Source of the DNA: Bifidobacterium colobi
Lineage (GTDB): Bacteria; Actinomycetota; Actinomycetes; Actinomycetales; Bifidobacteriaceae
Reading direction: 5' to 3'
NCBI RefSeq assembly: GCF_018555455.1
Contig: NZ_JAFEJU010000005.1
Location: 1 to 64,000 of the forward strand
Length of the DNA stretch: 64,000 nucleotides
Numbering within the stretch: the first letter of the stretch is position 1; each line of letters begins with the position of its first letter. Positions 50,584 to 59,426 of the stretch are shown piece after piece. The notes under the pieces are model-generated. The model was not told the DNA's origin. It ran no database searches and was given only the letters and a program-made list of their open reading frames with translations. A program made the translations under genes and the position numbers.

Positions 50584-51897
50584 TCACGAATTGAAGTCGA
50601 TGGACTCCTGCAATTCGGCGATCATCGACTTCGCGGCATCTAACGGCTTGCGCTTGCCGAAGACCACATCCTGCTGGTAGCGGACGATGGTCTTATCCAA
50701 TTCGGATGCGCCATTCGGCACCACTTCCGGAGCCTTACCTACCGTCGGACGAATTGCATCCACAAAGTCCAGCGATAGTTTGTCCGTTCCCGTGGCCGTC
50801 TTGGCGAGCGAGGTACGAATATCGTTGTTGGCCGGGATACCACGCTCGGTGCCGAAAATCGTTCCGGCGTCACGATTGTTGATTAGATAGTCAACCAGCA
50901 TGGCGGCTTCAGCCGGGTGCTGCGAACCAGAGGAAATCGCCCAATACATGCCGTTCTTGAAGTACATGGTCTTCTCCCCCGGATTGACCTGTGGTAGTTG
51001 CACCAAGGTCATGTGCGGGTTGCCTGCTGCTTGAGCATACGGAGTGATCTGCGTGGCCTGTGTAAGCATGAACGCCTGCCGCCCTTTGCCGAAATCAGTA
51101 TCATTCATGGAGGCCGTGGTGTTCTCGCTCCAACGTTCGGCACTGCCTTCGATGCCATTCTTGGCCCAGTCTTCCGGCATCTGGAGGAACGAGGCTAACG
51201 TCTCGGGAGAGATGCTCACCTTGTTGCCGTCGAAGGTGCTTTCCCCGTGCTGGCGAGCCCAAAGTTCCAGACCGTAGCTGTTGTTCATGAAGATGGAGCC
51301 GATGTATTTGCCATTGGACTTCTCAGTGACCTCTTGGGCGACGTTCTCGAACTCCTTCCACGTCCATGCACTGGTGTCAGGCAATGTGATGCCCAACTCA
51401 TCCAGAATGTCATTGTTGACGATGACACCGAACTGCGCGATGGTAGCCGGAGCCGCCACCTGAACGCCTTCCACTTTGCCCGTGTCACGCGTGTCCGCGT
51501 CCATATGACTCAGATCAAGGTATTGTGAGGCCTTGTCCATGTCCAACAGGGCGTTCATCGAACCGTAGAACGCCAAGTAGAGTTGGTCCATCTGCATCAC
51601 GTCAGGCGCGTTGCCGCCAGCGGATTGCACGGCGAGCTTATCCCAGTAGCCGGTCCAGTCGGAGTATTCGGTCTCCACATGAATGTTCGGATGCTCTTGC
51701 TCGAATCCCTTGACCGCAGCCTCGGTGGCTTTGATGCGGGCATCACCGCCCCACCAGTTGAGACGAATGGTCACATCGCCCTCGGCCGGCACGACCGGCA
51801 CATCGGATGCGCCGACCGAACTGCCGCAGGCGGCTGTACCGCACAACATCGCCGCAGTCAGAGCCGCAGCCGCAATCTTCTTCCATATACGCTTCAT
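50584..51897 (-). CDS. ABC transporter solute-binding lipoprotein (carbohydrate, family 1)
   Basis: 437 residues. A signal peptide with a lipobox (ALTAAMLCGTAACGSS) anchors it outside the membrane. The MalE-like two-lobe fold shows VTIRLNWWGGDARIKATEAA, FEQEHPNIHVETEYSDWTGY and APDVMQMDQ. It captures an oligosaccharide, probably related to the glycosidase locus downstream. GGAGGAAG precedes the ATG. It is the last gene of the ABC operon, after a hairpin at 51964-51981. Confidence 0.9.
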   Translation of the reverse strand: MKRIWKKIAAAALTAAMLCGTAACGSSVGASDVPVVPAEGDVTIRLNWWGGDARIKATEAAVKGFEQEHPNIHVETEYSDWTGYWDKLAVQSAGGNAPDVMQMDQLYLAFYGSMNALLDMDKASQYLDLSHMDADTRDTGKVEGVQVAAPATIAQFGVIVNNDILDELGITLPDTSAWTWKEFENVAQEVTEKSNGKYIGSIFMNNSYGLELWARQHGESTFDGNKVSISPETLASFLQMPEDWAKNGIEGSAERWSENTTASMNDTDFGKGRQAFMLTQATQITPYAQAAGNPHMTLVQLPQVNPGEKTMYFKNGMYWAISSGSQHPAEAAMLVDYLINNRDAGTIFGTERGIPANNDIRTSLAKTATGTDKLSLDFVDAIRPTVGKAPEVVPNGASELDKTIVRYQQDVVFGKRKPLDAAKSMIAELQESIDFNS

Positions 51898-51963
51898 ATC
51901 AATTCTTCCTCCGTATGGAAGCAGGGAACATGGATGCGTGCGGTATCAAGGCGCGGCGACGAA

Positions 51964-51981
51964 GACGTACGAAGGTACGTC
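51964..51981. other. Intercistronic hairpin before the binding-protein gene
   Basis: GACGTAC-GAAG-GTACGTC in plus sense. It lies in the 129-base gap between the permease and binding-protein genes, a position where hairpins often stabilise the downstream message and raise binding-protein levels. Confidence 0.5.
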
Positions 51982-52026
51982 GAGGAGACAGCAACGCAGA
52001 TAACGCTCCATTCATGTTTTCTGCCA

Positions 52027-53013
52027 TCACTTGCCTCCGGTTGTGGCGATTCCCTGAACGAGGTACTTCTGTCCGAACGTGAACACCAGGAACAATGGAA
52101 TCAGCGAGACCACGCTCATCGCGAACATCGGACCGTAGCTGGATTGGGACTGCGCGTCGATGAACGTGCGCAGAGCAATCGGGACGGTGTACATATCCGG
52201 CTTGGTCAGGTACAGCAGTTGACTGAAGAAGTCGTTCCATGTCCAGATGAATGTGAACACCGCGCAGGTGCCGATGGCGGGCTTCATGAGCGGCAGCAGG
52301 ATCTGGAAGAAGATGCGGATGTGTCCGGCACCGTCGATCTTGGCGGCTTCATCCAGGTCGCGCGGCAAACCACGCAGGAACTGGTAGAACAGGAAGGTGA
52401 AGAACCCGTCCATCGCAAGGAACTTCGGCAGAATCAGCGGCACGAATGTGTTGATGAGGTGCAGCGAGTTCCACATGATGTACTGCGGGATCACAATCAC
52501 ATGAATCGGCACCATCAACATCAGCAGCATGAAGCCGAACAGCACCCCGCGGAAACGGAAGTGCAGTCGCGCGAATGCGTAGGCCGCCATTGAGCAGGTC
52601 AGGATGTTGCCAATGATGGCGAATACCACGATGATCAGCGAGTTCAGAATGTAGCGGCCGAACGGGTAGCTCAGCGCGTTCCACCCGGCTGCATAGTTCT
52701 GCCACACCGGATTGGTGACCAGCAAACCCATATTGGTGAAGATTTCATCCTGCGGGCGCAGGGAGCTCGCGACCATCCACAGAATCGGATACAGCATCAC
52801 AATCGCCAGCAGGAGCACTACAACCTGCTTCACCACAGCGACGACTACGCGCGCGACACTGCGGCCGCGATGAGGATTCATGCCCGCGCCGGATCCCAGT
52901 TCCGCATAGGCGTCCTGTTCACGTTGCCGGCTGCGCATCTCACGCATGGTTTTCTCCTTGATGGATTCCGGAGGATTGAATATGGCTTTGTTGGTTACGG
53001 CATTAGTCGTCAT
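52027..53013 (-). CDS. ABC sugar permease, MalG-like
   Basis: 328 residues with about six membrane segments and the cytoplasmic EAA loop (EAAKIDGAGHIRIFFQILLP) that docks the ATPase. It overlaps the MalF-like gene by 11 bases. No ATPase is encoded in the operon, as usual in Bifidobacterium, where a shared MsiK-type ATPase serves many sugar importers. Confidence 0.9.
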   Translation of the reverse strand: MTTNAVTNKAIFNPPESIKEKTMREMRSRQREQDAYAELGSGAGMNPHRGRSVARVVVAVVKQVVVLLLAIVMLYPILWMVASSLRPQDEIFTNMGLLVTNPVWQNYAAGWNALSYPFGRYILNSLIIVVFAIIGNILTCSMAAYAFARLHFRFRGVLFGFMLLMLMVPIHVIVIPQYIMWNSLHLINTFVPLILPKFLAMDGFFTFLFYQFLRGLPRDLDEAAKIDGAGHIRIFFQILLPLMKPAIGTCAVFTFIWTWNDFFSQLLYLTKPDMYTVPIALRTFIDAQSQSSYGPMFAMSVVSLIPLFLVFTFGQKYLVQGIATTGGK

Positions 53014-53935
53014 AATGCACCCAGAACTTTGAAAGAGCGAAATTGATTCCCGTCAGCAAGGCCACGATCACCACCATGATCCAAGCCAGTGCGGAGGCGT
53101 ATCCCATGCGCAACGAAGCGAAGCCCTGCTGGTACAGGTACAGCGTGTAGAACAGCGTGGAGTCGCTGGGGCCTCCAGTGCCGCCCGAAACCACATAAGC
53201 CTGCGTGAACGTCTGGAAGGAATTGATGATGCTCATCACCAGATTGAAGAAGATAATCGGACTGAGCATCGGCAGGGTGATGGACCGGAATTGCCTCCAT
53301 TTGCCGGCACCATCCACACTGGCCGCCTCATAGAGCTCGCGCGGAATCTGGCGAAGACCGGCCAGGAAGATGACCATCGGAGAGCCGAACTGCCAGACAT
53401 GCAGCGCGATCAACGTCCAGTTGGCGGTGTCCGGATTGGCGATCCAGCTCATCGAAGTATCAATGCCGAACAGCCCGAGGAACGCATTGAACAGACCATC
53501 CGAGCCGAACACCATCTTCCAGAGCACCGCCACAGCCACCGAACCGCCCAGCATGGAGGGCAGGTAGAAGGCGGAACGGTAGAACGAGAGTCCACGCATG
53601 CCCCGGTCGAGCAACACTGCCAAGGCGAGGGCCGCCACCAGCTGCAGTGGCACGGAGACGATCACATAGGTGAGCGTGACAGTCAGCGAGTTGATGAATC
53701 TGGGGTCGGCAAGCATATGCCGGTAGTTCATGAGCCCCACGAACTGCGGCGGCTTGATCATGTTGTATTTGGTGAAGGAAATCACCAAGGAATACACCAT
53801 GGGAATCAGACTCAAACATATTGCGCCAATGAGCCATGGCGCCAGAAAGCCCAACGCCACCTTGGTATCGGCTGGCTTATCTTTCGGCTTATGCCGGTTT
53901 TTGACCAGAGCTCCGAATTCCGCAAACGAACTCAC
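53003..53935 (-). CDS. ABC sugar permease, MalF-like
   Basis: 310 residues from GTG 53935, with six membrane segments and EAASVDGAGKWRQFRSITLP as the EAA loop. I prefer GTG 53935 because GGGAGG stands six bases before it. The frame is open to 54013, but that stretch lies across the double GTTGCCA operator and would put the operator in the coding region. It is the first gene of the operon and diverges in control from trpD upstream. Confidence 0.85.
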   Translation of the reverse strand: MSSFAEFGALVKNRHKPKDKPADTKVALGFLAPWLIGAICLSLIPMVYSLVISFTKYNMIKPPQFVGLMNYRHMLADPRFINSLTVTLTYVIVSVPLQLVAALALAVLLDRGMRGLSFYRSAFYLPSMLGGSVAVAVLWKMVFGSDGLFNAFLGLFGIDTSMSWIANPDTANWTLIALHVWQFGSPMVIFLAGLRQIPRELYEAASVDGAGKWRQFRSITLPMLSPIIFFNLVMSIINSFQTFTQAYVVSGGTGGPSDSTLFYTLYLYQQGFASLRMGYASALAWIMVVIVALLTGINFALSKFWVHYDD

Positions 53936-54011
53936 AATGTTCCTCCCACGATCCCTGACCGCCATCGGTCGGACATGATTAAAGGATATCGGAGTACTTA
54001 CCACCTCCGCC

Positions 54012-54034
54012 ACTTGTTGCCATTGTTGCCAAAT
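54012..54034. promoter_or_regulatory. Double GTTGCCA operator of the ABC operon
   Basis: GTTGCCA at 54016-54022 and 54025-54031, preceded by ACTT. The same design (ACTTGTTGCCA followed by a second GTTGCCA) occurs at 59349-59369 beside the LacI-type regulator gene, so this is its likely second target. Confidence 0.65.
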
Positions 54035-54082
54035 CGTATGACATCATTGTCGAATGATCTACAGCGATACGTAAGCGATAAA

Positions 54083-54108
54083 AAACTCCCCTCGTGCGAG
54101 GGGAGTTT
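54083..54108 (-). terminator. Intrinsic terminator of trpD
   Basis: AAACTCCCCTCG pairs with CGAGGGGAGTTT around a two-base loop. On the minus strand a run of T follows. Confidence 0.85.
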
Positions 54109-54185
54109 CAGAATCAATGTTGACCGACCCGAATCCGACTGTGCGATTGGTTACATGGTTGATCATGTAATCAACCGCAGTGTAA

Positions 54186-55235
54186 TCAGGCTTCCTTGGA
54201 CTTGGCGGTTGCGATCCACTGGTTCAGCAGGGCTTCGGCCTTACCGGAGTCAACAGCATCTTCAGCAATCTTGTAGCCTTCAGCAAAACGTTCAGCCAGC
54301 GAACCATTGCCCACCAAGTGACCGTCTGCCACGATGGCGGAAGCGGCGTTGAGCAGTGCGGTGGAGCGCGATGGCACATCCTTGCCGGCCAGGAAGTCAC
54401 GGAATGCAGCGGCGTTGACTTCCGGCTCACCGCCCTTCAGGTCGGCGACATTGATCTTGGCGAGACCAAGATCCACGGTCGGATCGAAGTCGGTTTCGGT
54501 GACCTTGCCGTCGCGAATCTCCCAGACGGAGACCGGGCCGGTGGGAGCCAGCTCATCCATGCCCTCATGCGAGGTGTATACCATGCCGGATTGGCCTGCG
54601 GCGGCATACGCGCCGGCCATAATCGGGCTCATGGCACGGTTGGCGCAGCCGATGGCCACGTGCGCCGGCTTGGCCGGGTTGGTCAACGGCCCCAGTACGT
54701 TGAACACGCAGGGGATGCCGAGAGCCGCACGAACCGGGCCCACGAAACGCATGGCCGGGTGGAAGGTACGTGCGAAGGCGAACGTGATGCCCACTTCGTC
54801 GCCGACCTCGCCCACGGCTTCCGGCTTCAAATCGAGCGGCAGGCCCAGAGCTTCCAGCACGTCAGCGGCACCGCACTTCGAGGATGCGGCACGATTGCCA
54901 TGCTTGACAATCTTCACGCCGGCTGCGGCGGCCACCACGGCGCCCATCGTGGACAGGTTCACGGTGGCGAAACCGTCGCCGCCGGTGCCCACGATATCGG
55001 TGGTCTCGCCGGACACGTTCAGCGGGATGGCGTGCGAGACCATGGCCTTGGCCGCGCCGGACACCTCCTCGGCGGTCAGACCCAGCTGCTGCTGCATGGC
55101 GAGCGCCGCGCCCACGGCCGCGGGGTTCGCGTTGCCTTTCATCAAATCGTCAACGAACCATTCGGATTCCTCGGCGCTCAGGTGGTCTCCCCCGACCAGC
55201 TTGGTGAGAATCGACTTCCATGTGATCTCTGCCAT
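54186..55235 (-). CDS. trpD: Anthranilate phosphoribosyltransferase
   Basis: 349 residues. It joins anthranilate and phosphoribosyl diphosphate in tryptophan synthesis. The PRPP loop is DIVGTGGDGFATVNLST, followed by KHGNRAASSKCGAADVLEAL (anthranilate site) and FNVLGPLTNPA. All look intact. CAAGGAGG precedes the ATG at 55235. It stands alone, away from other trp genes, which is usual in Bifidobacterium. Confidence 0.95.
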   Translation of the reverse strand: MAEITWKSILTKLVGGDHLSAEESEWFVDDLMKGNANPAAVGAALAMQQQLGLTAEEVSGAAKAMVSHAIPLNVSGETTDIVGTGGDGFATVNLSTMGAVVAAAAGVKIVKHGNRAASSKCGAADVLEALGLPLDLKPEAVGEVGDEVGITFAFARTFHPAMRFVGPVRAALGIPCVFNVLGPLTNPAKPAHVAIGCANRAMSPIMAGAYAAAGQSGMVYTSHEGMDELAPTGPVSVWEIRDGKVTETDFDPTVDLGLAKINVADLKGGEPEVNAAAFRDFLAGKDVPSRSTALLNAASAIVADGHLVGNGSLAERFAEGYKIAEDAVDSGKAEALLNQWIATAKSKEA

Positions 55236-55341
55236 TGTTCCTCCTTGACGCACATTTGCGCCCGATAACTCAGTAACGCGGCTCATTGTAATGGCTGTAC
55301 GTTTCTCGAGATGCAAACTTCCATATTGCAAAATATGACGA

Positions 55342-55375
55342 CGAAAGGCTCCTCTGATGCACGAGGAGCCTTTCG
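55342..55375. terminator. Hairpin between the GPH transporter and trpD
   Basis: CGAAAGGCTCCTC (55342-55354) pairs perfectly with GAGGAGCCTTTCG (55363-55375). It ends the transporter message before trpD. Confidence 0.75.
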
Positions 55376-55464
55376 CGGATGGATCGTTCATGATCACCGT
55401 TCGCAATCACGACTGTGATCGCAAACGGGAATCAGCCGGTCATCGATGTCGAATGATTACTGCA

Positions 55465-57030
55465 TCATTCGGTAGTTTGCGGCCAGCACTGTTCGTACTT
55501 GATGCCGGTCAGCTGTTCGACGACCTTCTTGGTCTCCGGATCGACGTCAGCCTTCTTGCCGCCGTCCTTGAGACGATCGATTTCCTTGAGCAGCACGGCG
55601 TCGGTGGTCTTGTCGAGCTTCATGGTGAAGGAGATGATCCAGGCCACGGCGAGGCCTGCGATAATCCACCAAACCAGCACGGTGCCGATGGCGTTCACAG
55701 CCTGCTCAGGCTGCGGCTTGCCGGCCTTGAAGGCTTCCTCCACGAAACCGTTGGCGCCGAGGAACCAGCCCCAAGCCATGGCGGACAGGCCAGCGGTGAT
55801 CTTGCGGGCGAACTGCTGGAAGCCGATGTACAGGCCACCGCGGTTCTCACCGGCCATGATCATGTCGACGTCCGGGATGAACGGGAACACGTTCCACGGA
55901 ATGAACCAAGTCATGGCGCGGAAGACCAGCCACCAGATCATGACCACGTACAGCGCAGCGTTCCATGCAGCGGTGTTGTTCTGAGATGCGGTCTGCCACA
56001 GACCCCACAGACCCAGCAGGCCCAGGATGGCGCCGGCGAAGTTCAGGGAGAACATCTTGCGCGGACCAAGCTTGGCGAAGATCCAGCCGAACACCGGCTT
56101 CAACGGTTCGCCGATCAGAGCCATGCCGAGCAGTGCGGAACCGAAGGCAACAGGCTTGTTGAGGTTGTAGAGCACGAAGAACAGCCACACCTGGCCGAAG
56201 ATGTCCAGGAAGGACTGGCCGAGCAGGTAGATGAGGATGTGCTTGCGGAAGGTCTTGTTACGCAGGGTGGAGAAGTAACCGACGAAGATGTCGCCCACGC
56301 CCTTGAGCCACTTGCCGAAGTTGAATGGTTCCTTCTTCTCGGCCTCAATGGCGGCTTCGTCGAAACCTGCCTCTTCAGGAGTGAGTTCCCAAGTGGACTT
56401 GTAGGCGATGAACACGAACACGGCGAACAGCACGATGAAGAAGCCCATCGAAATGGTGTAGGAGGAGCTCTGCTTGTCGCCCAAGGCCTTGAGGAAGGCG
56501 GCCATACCCAGCGGAATCACCGCGGTGGAGATGCCGGAGAACAGCATACGCGTAGTGGAGAGCATGGTGCGACCGTTGAAGTCGGTGGTCATCTCGTTGG
56601 GGAGCACCGAGTACGGGGTCATGATCAGCTGGTTGGCGATGATCCACAGCGCGTACACCACGAAGTAGGCCCACACCGGCAGTCCCGGCACGAACATCAG
56701 GATGGTGACGAGCAGCATCGGCACACCCAGCAGGATCAGGAAACGACGGCGACCGAACTTGCGGCCGATCTTCCACTTGTACAGGTTGTCGGACAACGTG
56801 CCGAAGATCAATGCGGAGAATGCAGCCAGCATGGTGGCGATGCCGACGATGGAACCGGCCTGAGCCACCTTCAGACCAGCGAACGTGGTCCAGAAGAGGG
56901 TCAGGTAGGTGGCAATCTGGCCGAAGCCGCCACCGTAGAAATCACCGAACGCGTATCCGATAGCGTTGATGAGCTTGATTTTGCGTCCCTGAGGCGCCTT
57001 AGCCTCGGGGGCTGCCGTCTGCTGTGACAT
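55465..57030 (-). CDS. GPH-family sugar:cation symporter
   Basis: 521 residues with about 12 membrane segments. The start (NAIGYAFGDFYGGGFGQIAT) and IGRKFGRRRFLILLGVPMLL match the glycoside-pentoside-hexuronide family (MelB/GusB/XynP). GPH carriers import glycosides and glucuronides with H+ or Na+. Placement just after a GH115-like glucuronidase suggests uptake of glucuronylated or related sugars. AAAGGAAT precedes the ATG. Confidence 0.88.
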   Translation of the reverse strand: MSQQTAAPEAKAPQGRKIKLINAIGYAFGDFYGGGFGQIATYLTLFWTTFAGLKVAQAGSIVGIATMLAAFSALIFGTLSDNLYKWKIGRKFGRRRFLILLGVPMLLVTILMFVPGLPVWAYFVVYALWIIANQLIMTPYSVLPNEMTTDFNGRTMLSTTRMLFSGISTAVIPLGMAAFLKALGDKQSSSYTISMGFFIVLFAVFVFIAYKSTWELTPEEAGFDEAAIEAEKKEPFNFGKWLKGVGDIFVGYFSTLRNKTFRKHILIYLLGQSFLDIFGQVWLFFVLYNLNKPVAFGSALLGMALIGEPLKPVFGWIFAKLGPRKMFSLNFAGAILGLLGLWGLWQTASQNNTAAWNAALYVVMIWWLVFRAMTWFIPWNVFPFIPDVDMIMAGENRGGLYIGFQQFARKITAGLSAMAWGWFLGANGFVEEAFKAGKPQPEQAVNAIGTVLVWWIIAGLAVAWIISFTMKLDKTTDAVLLKEIDRLKDGGKKADVDPETKKVVEQLTGIKYEQCWPQTTE

Positions 57031-57050
57031 TGCAGCATTCCTTTCTATTT

Positions 57051-57086
57051 CCAGACTTGGTGATTCCCAAGTCCGGTTTTTTCTTT
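57051..57086 (+). terminator. Plus-oriented terminator-like hairpin between two minus-strand genes
   Basis: CCAGACTTGG and CCAAGTCCGG form a stem (57051-57076) with one mismatch, followed on the plus strand by TTTTTTCTTTTT. For the minus-strand operon it is an intercistronic hairpin; as a terminator it would act on antisense transcription. Confidence 0.6.
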
Positions 57087-57221
57087 TTCTTACTTCTCCG
57101 CTTCTGTATGCAAGAAGCTGGAGAGGGAAGTGTGATTAGGGGAAGTCTGACATTGACATTGCTGTATGGGTCGCTTCCCCGGTGCAAGCCCCTCATCAGA
57201 GGGAGCCACGATGTGGCACGG

Positions 57222-59237
57222 TTACTTGCCCCACTTGGCTTTCATGGCGGCGAAAATCTCACGGTCGGTCGGGTGGTTCTCCATGTTCATGATCACGAAC
57301 ACGTCCTTCTCCCAAGCCGGGTAGCAGAAATCACGCAGCCACTGGAAGTAGTGCGGACCGTCGCCCACGCAGCGCAGGTAGCCCATAAGCTGCTCGCACA
57401 CCCAGGCGGATTGTTTGATGTCGGTCAGGCAGTCGTTGCGCCAGAAGCCTTCCCACTTGCCGTGTTCGCGGTCACGCATCGCATGGTCGCCCGCGGTGAA
57501 TTCCTCAGCGGCAAGACCAGCGTCATAGAACGCGTGCTGCCAGTCTTCGTCGTAGCCTGCGAGCAATGCGTCGCACACGTGTACGGATGCGGCCACCGAA
57601 TGCTCGTAGATGCCGACCTCCACGCCGATGGAATCGCGAATGAGCTCGGCTGCGTCCTCCTCGCCGCGCAGTTCGGCGGAGATGGCGGCGAGTTCCACCT
57701 TATCGGCCAAGTCGGCGTACCGCTCGACTGCTGGGGCGATCAGACCACGGTAGAAGTCGATCTGCTCTTTCAGGTTCTTGCCGTCGTGCATCCAGCGCAG
57801 ATCCTGTGCCGGAGCCTGCTTGTCGCGCAGCCACTGGGTGATGAGCATACGCGGCACATGGTTGAAGTACTGCTCGCCGGCGTGATCATCCCAGTTGGGA
57901 CCGTACTGTACCGCGGACTTCCAGTATTCCTCGTACAGGTCGAAAACGGCGTCCACGTTAGCCTTGCCGTAGTAGTCGGCAATGTATTGCTTGGCGACCT
58001 TCTCGAAATCGATCTTGCCTTCGCGCCAGATGGCGGCGATGAAGTTCAGGAAGTAGACGTGCGGCTTGATGTTGGAGGCGTTGACGATCCACACATCGTC
58101 GCCGCCGTTGACGATCACGTCCTCCAGTTCCTTAGCCACAAGACGTGGGTCATTGGTGATATCGGTGGTGTGGTTGGCGGCCTGCAGATCGTAGAAGCTG
58201 GCGTGATAGTAGATGCCGTTGTCGCCATCGTTGGTGGGCATGGCGGGCACGCGAGGATTGTTGTTTTCCTGGCGGCGGGAGACCATGCGGCCGAAACCGT
58301 TATCGGCCCAGATCTTGGCCACCTGCTTCGGGTAGGTCAGGACTCCCGCACGGTAGAGTTCCATGGCTTCACCGTACAGGTAGATGACGCACTGGGCACC
58401 CGGATCGGCTTCCTGCACCATGTCGTACTGGCGCTGGATGATTTCGGAGAGCAGCTTGCCGCGCGCCTCATCGGTGGCGTAACGCGGATCGAAGTTCCAG
58501 AACGGCTGATCGCCCTGACCGCGGAAGCCGAGGGTCCATACGGTGCGCTTGCCTTTCTGGGCTTCAATGGCTTCGCGCCACAAAGCTTCAAAACGAGGCT
58601 CTTCTTCAGGCCACTTGGGCTGCACGCCCGGGTAGGCTGCTGCGAACATGCGGGCGCCGAGCGGGCAGGCGTGATGCTGGTTGATGTAGAAGCCCATGTC
58701 TTGCGCGAGCTTCAGATGCGGTTCGCCGCGCTGGCCGGATCCGGGGATGACCATGTTGCCGCCCAGACGGTAGACGGTTTCGAAGGCGAGACGCCAGGTC
58801 TTATCCGAATCGTTGTCGTATTTCCAGTCCTCGAGCAGTACTTCATCGTTGATGAAGAAGCCCTTGTACTTGACGGCGGTCGGCTTGCTGGTCACAGCGA
58901 AATCATCGGCGACTTCAATGCTCGGCACCGGCTCGAAACGTTGATCATTCCAGAACCAGAAATCCTTGACGCCGAACACTTCACGGCTGACCGCGTACAG
59001 ACCGTAGATAAAGCCGAAATCATCGCCGGCATGAATCTCGAGATTGCCGTCCGACACGCGCACTTCGTAGGTTTCCGGATTATGCGGGCCTTCGACCAAC
59101 ACGATGTTCGCACCTGGCTGCTCCGATGGCACGGTGACGGCCGCAAGATCACGCTCGATATCCTCGACCGCGAACGCCACGGCTTTTGATGGCGTAGCAC
59201 CAGTCACTTTCGTGGTGGCTGTGATGGAAATAGACAT
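57222..59237 (-). CDS. Glycoside hydrolase family 115-like (alpha-glucuronidase)
   Basis: 671 residues. GH115 enzymes remove alpha-1,2-linked glucuronic acid or 4-O-methylglucuronic acid from xylan and related polymers. Family-typical parts are DDFGFIYGLYAVSREVFG, KYKGFFINDE, LAFETVYRLGGNMVIPGSG and the ADPGAQCVIYLYGEA stretch. There is no signal peptide, so substrates must be imported first. It is shorter than many GH115 proteins (over 800), probably lacking the last accessory domain. CTTGGAGG precedes the ATG. The LacI-fusion gene is divergent, 190 bases away. Confidence 0.8.
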   Translation of the reverse strand: MSISITATTKVTGATPSKAVAFAVEDIERDLAAVTVPSEQPGANIVLVEGPHNPETYEVRVSDGNLEIHAGDDFGFIYGLYAVSREVFGVKDFWFWNDQRFEPVPSIEVADDFAVTSKPTAVKYKGFFINDEVLLEDWKYDNDSDKTWRLAFETVYRLGGNMVIPGSGQRGEPHLKLAQDMGFYINQHHACPLGARMFAAAYPGVQPKWPEEEPRFEALWREAIEAQKGKRTVWTLGFRGQGDQPFWNFDPRYATDEARGKLLSEIIQRQYDMVQEADPGAQCVIYLYGEAMELYRAGVLTYPKQVAKIWADNGFGRMVSRRQENNNPRVPAMPTNDGDNGIYYHASFYDLQAANHTTDITNDPRLVAKELEDVIVNGGDDVWIVNASNIKPHVYFLNFIAAIWREGKIDFEKVAKQYIADYYGKANVDAVFDLYEEYWKSAVQYGPNWDDHAGEQYFNHVPRMLITQWLRDKQAPAQDLRWMHDGKNLKEQIDFYRGLIAPAVERYADLADKVELAAISAELRGEEDAAELIRDSIGVEVGIYEHSVAASVHVCDALLAGYDEDWQHAFYDAGLAAEEFTAGDHAMRDREHGKWEGFWRNDCLTDIKQSAWVCEQLMGYLRCVGDGPHYFQWLRDFCYPAWEKDVFVIMNMENHPTDREIFAAMKAKWGK

Positions 59238-59348
59238 GGTTCCTCCAAGTGAACTTGTCTGTTGATTGCTTCCCGCGATACTGTTCGCTTCCACGCGGTT
59301 CGTATCGCTGACATGTTTTATATTCGTGCATTCCGGCAACCCGTTTGC

Positions 59349-59379
59349 ACTTGTTGCCAAAGGTTGCCATAATATTGCC
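59349..59379. promoter_or_regulatory. Double GTTGCCA operator between GH115-like gene and regulator
   Basis: ACTTGTTGCCA begins at 59349, a second GTTGCCA is at 59363-59369, and ATTGCC follows at 59374. It is placed to control both divergent genes. Confidence 0.65.
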
Positions 59380-59426
59380 TGACCTTGTTGTTCACCCCTG
59401 TTCCACCCATCCGAGGGGAGCCGATC

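Noticed and set aside
53936..54013. N-terminal extension of the MalF-like permease
   Set aside because: The extension overlaps the double GTTGCCA operator and lacks a ribosome site, while GTG 53935 has an ideal one.
57120..57215. Further copy of the dispersed palindromic repeat
   Set aside because: AGAGGGAGCCAC resembles one end of the repeat, but the second half is missing and the order does not match.
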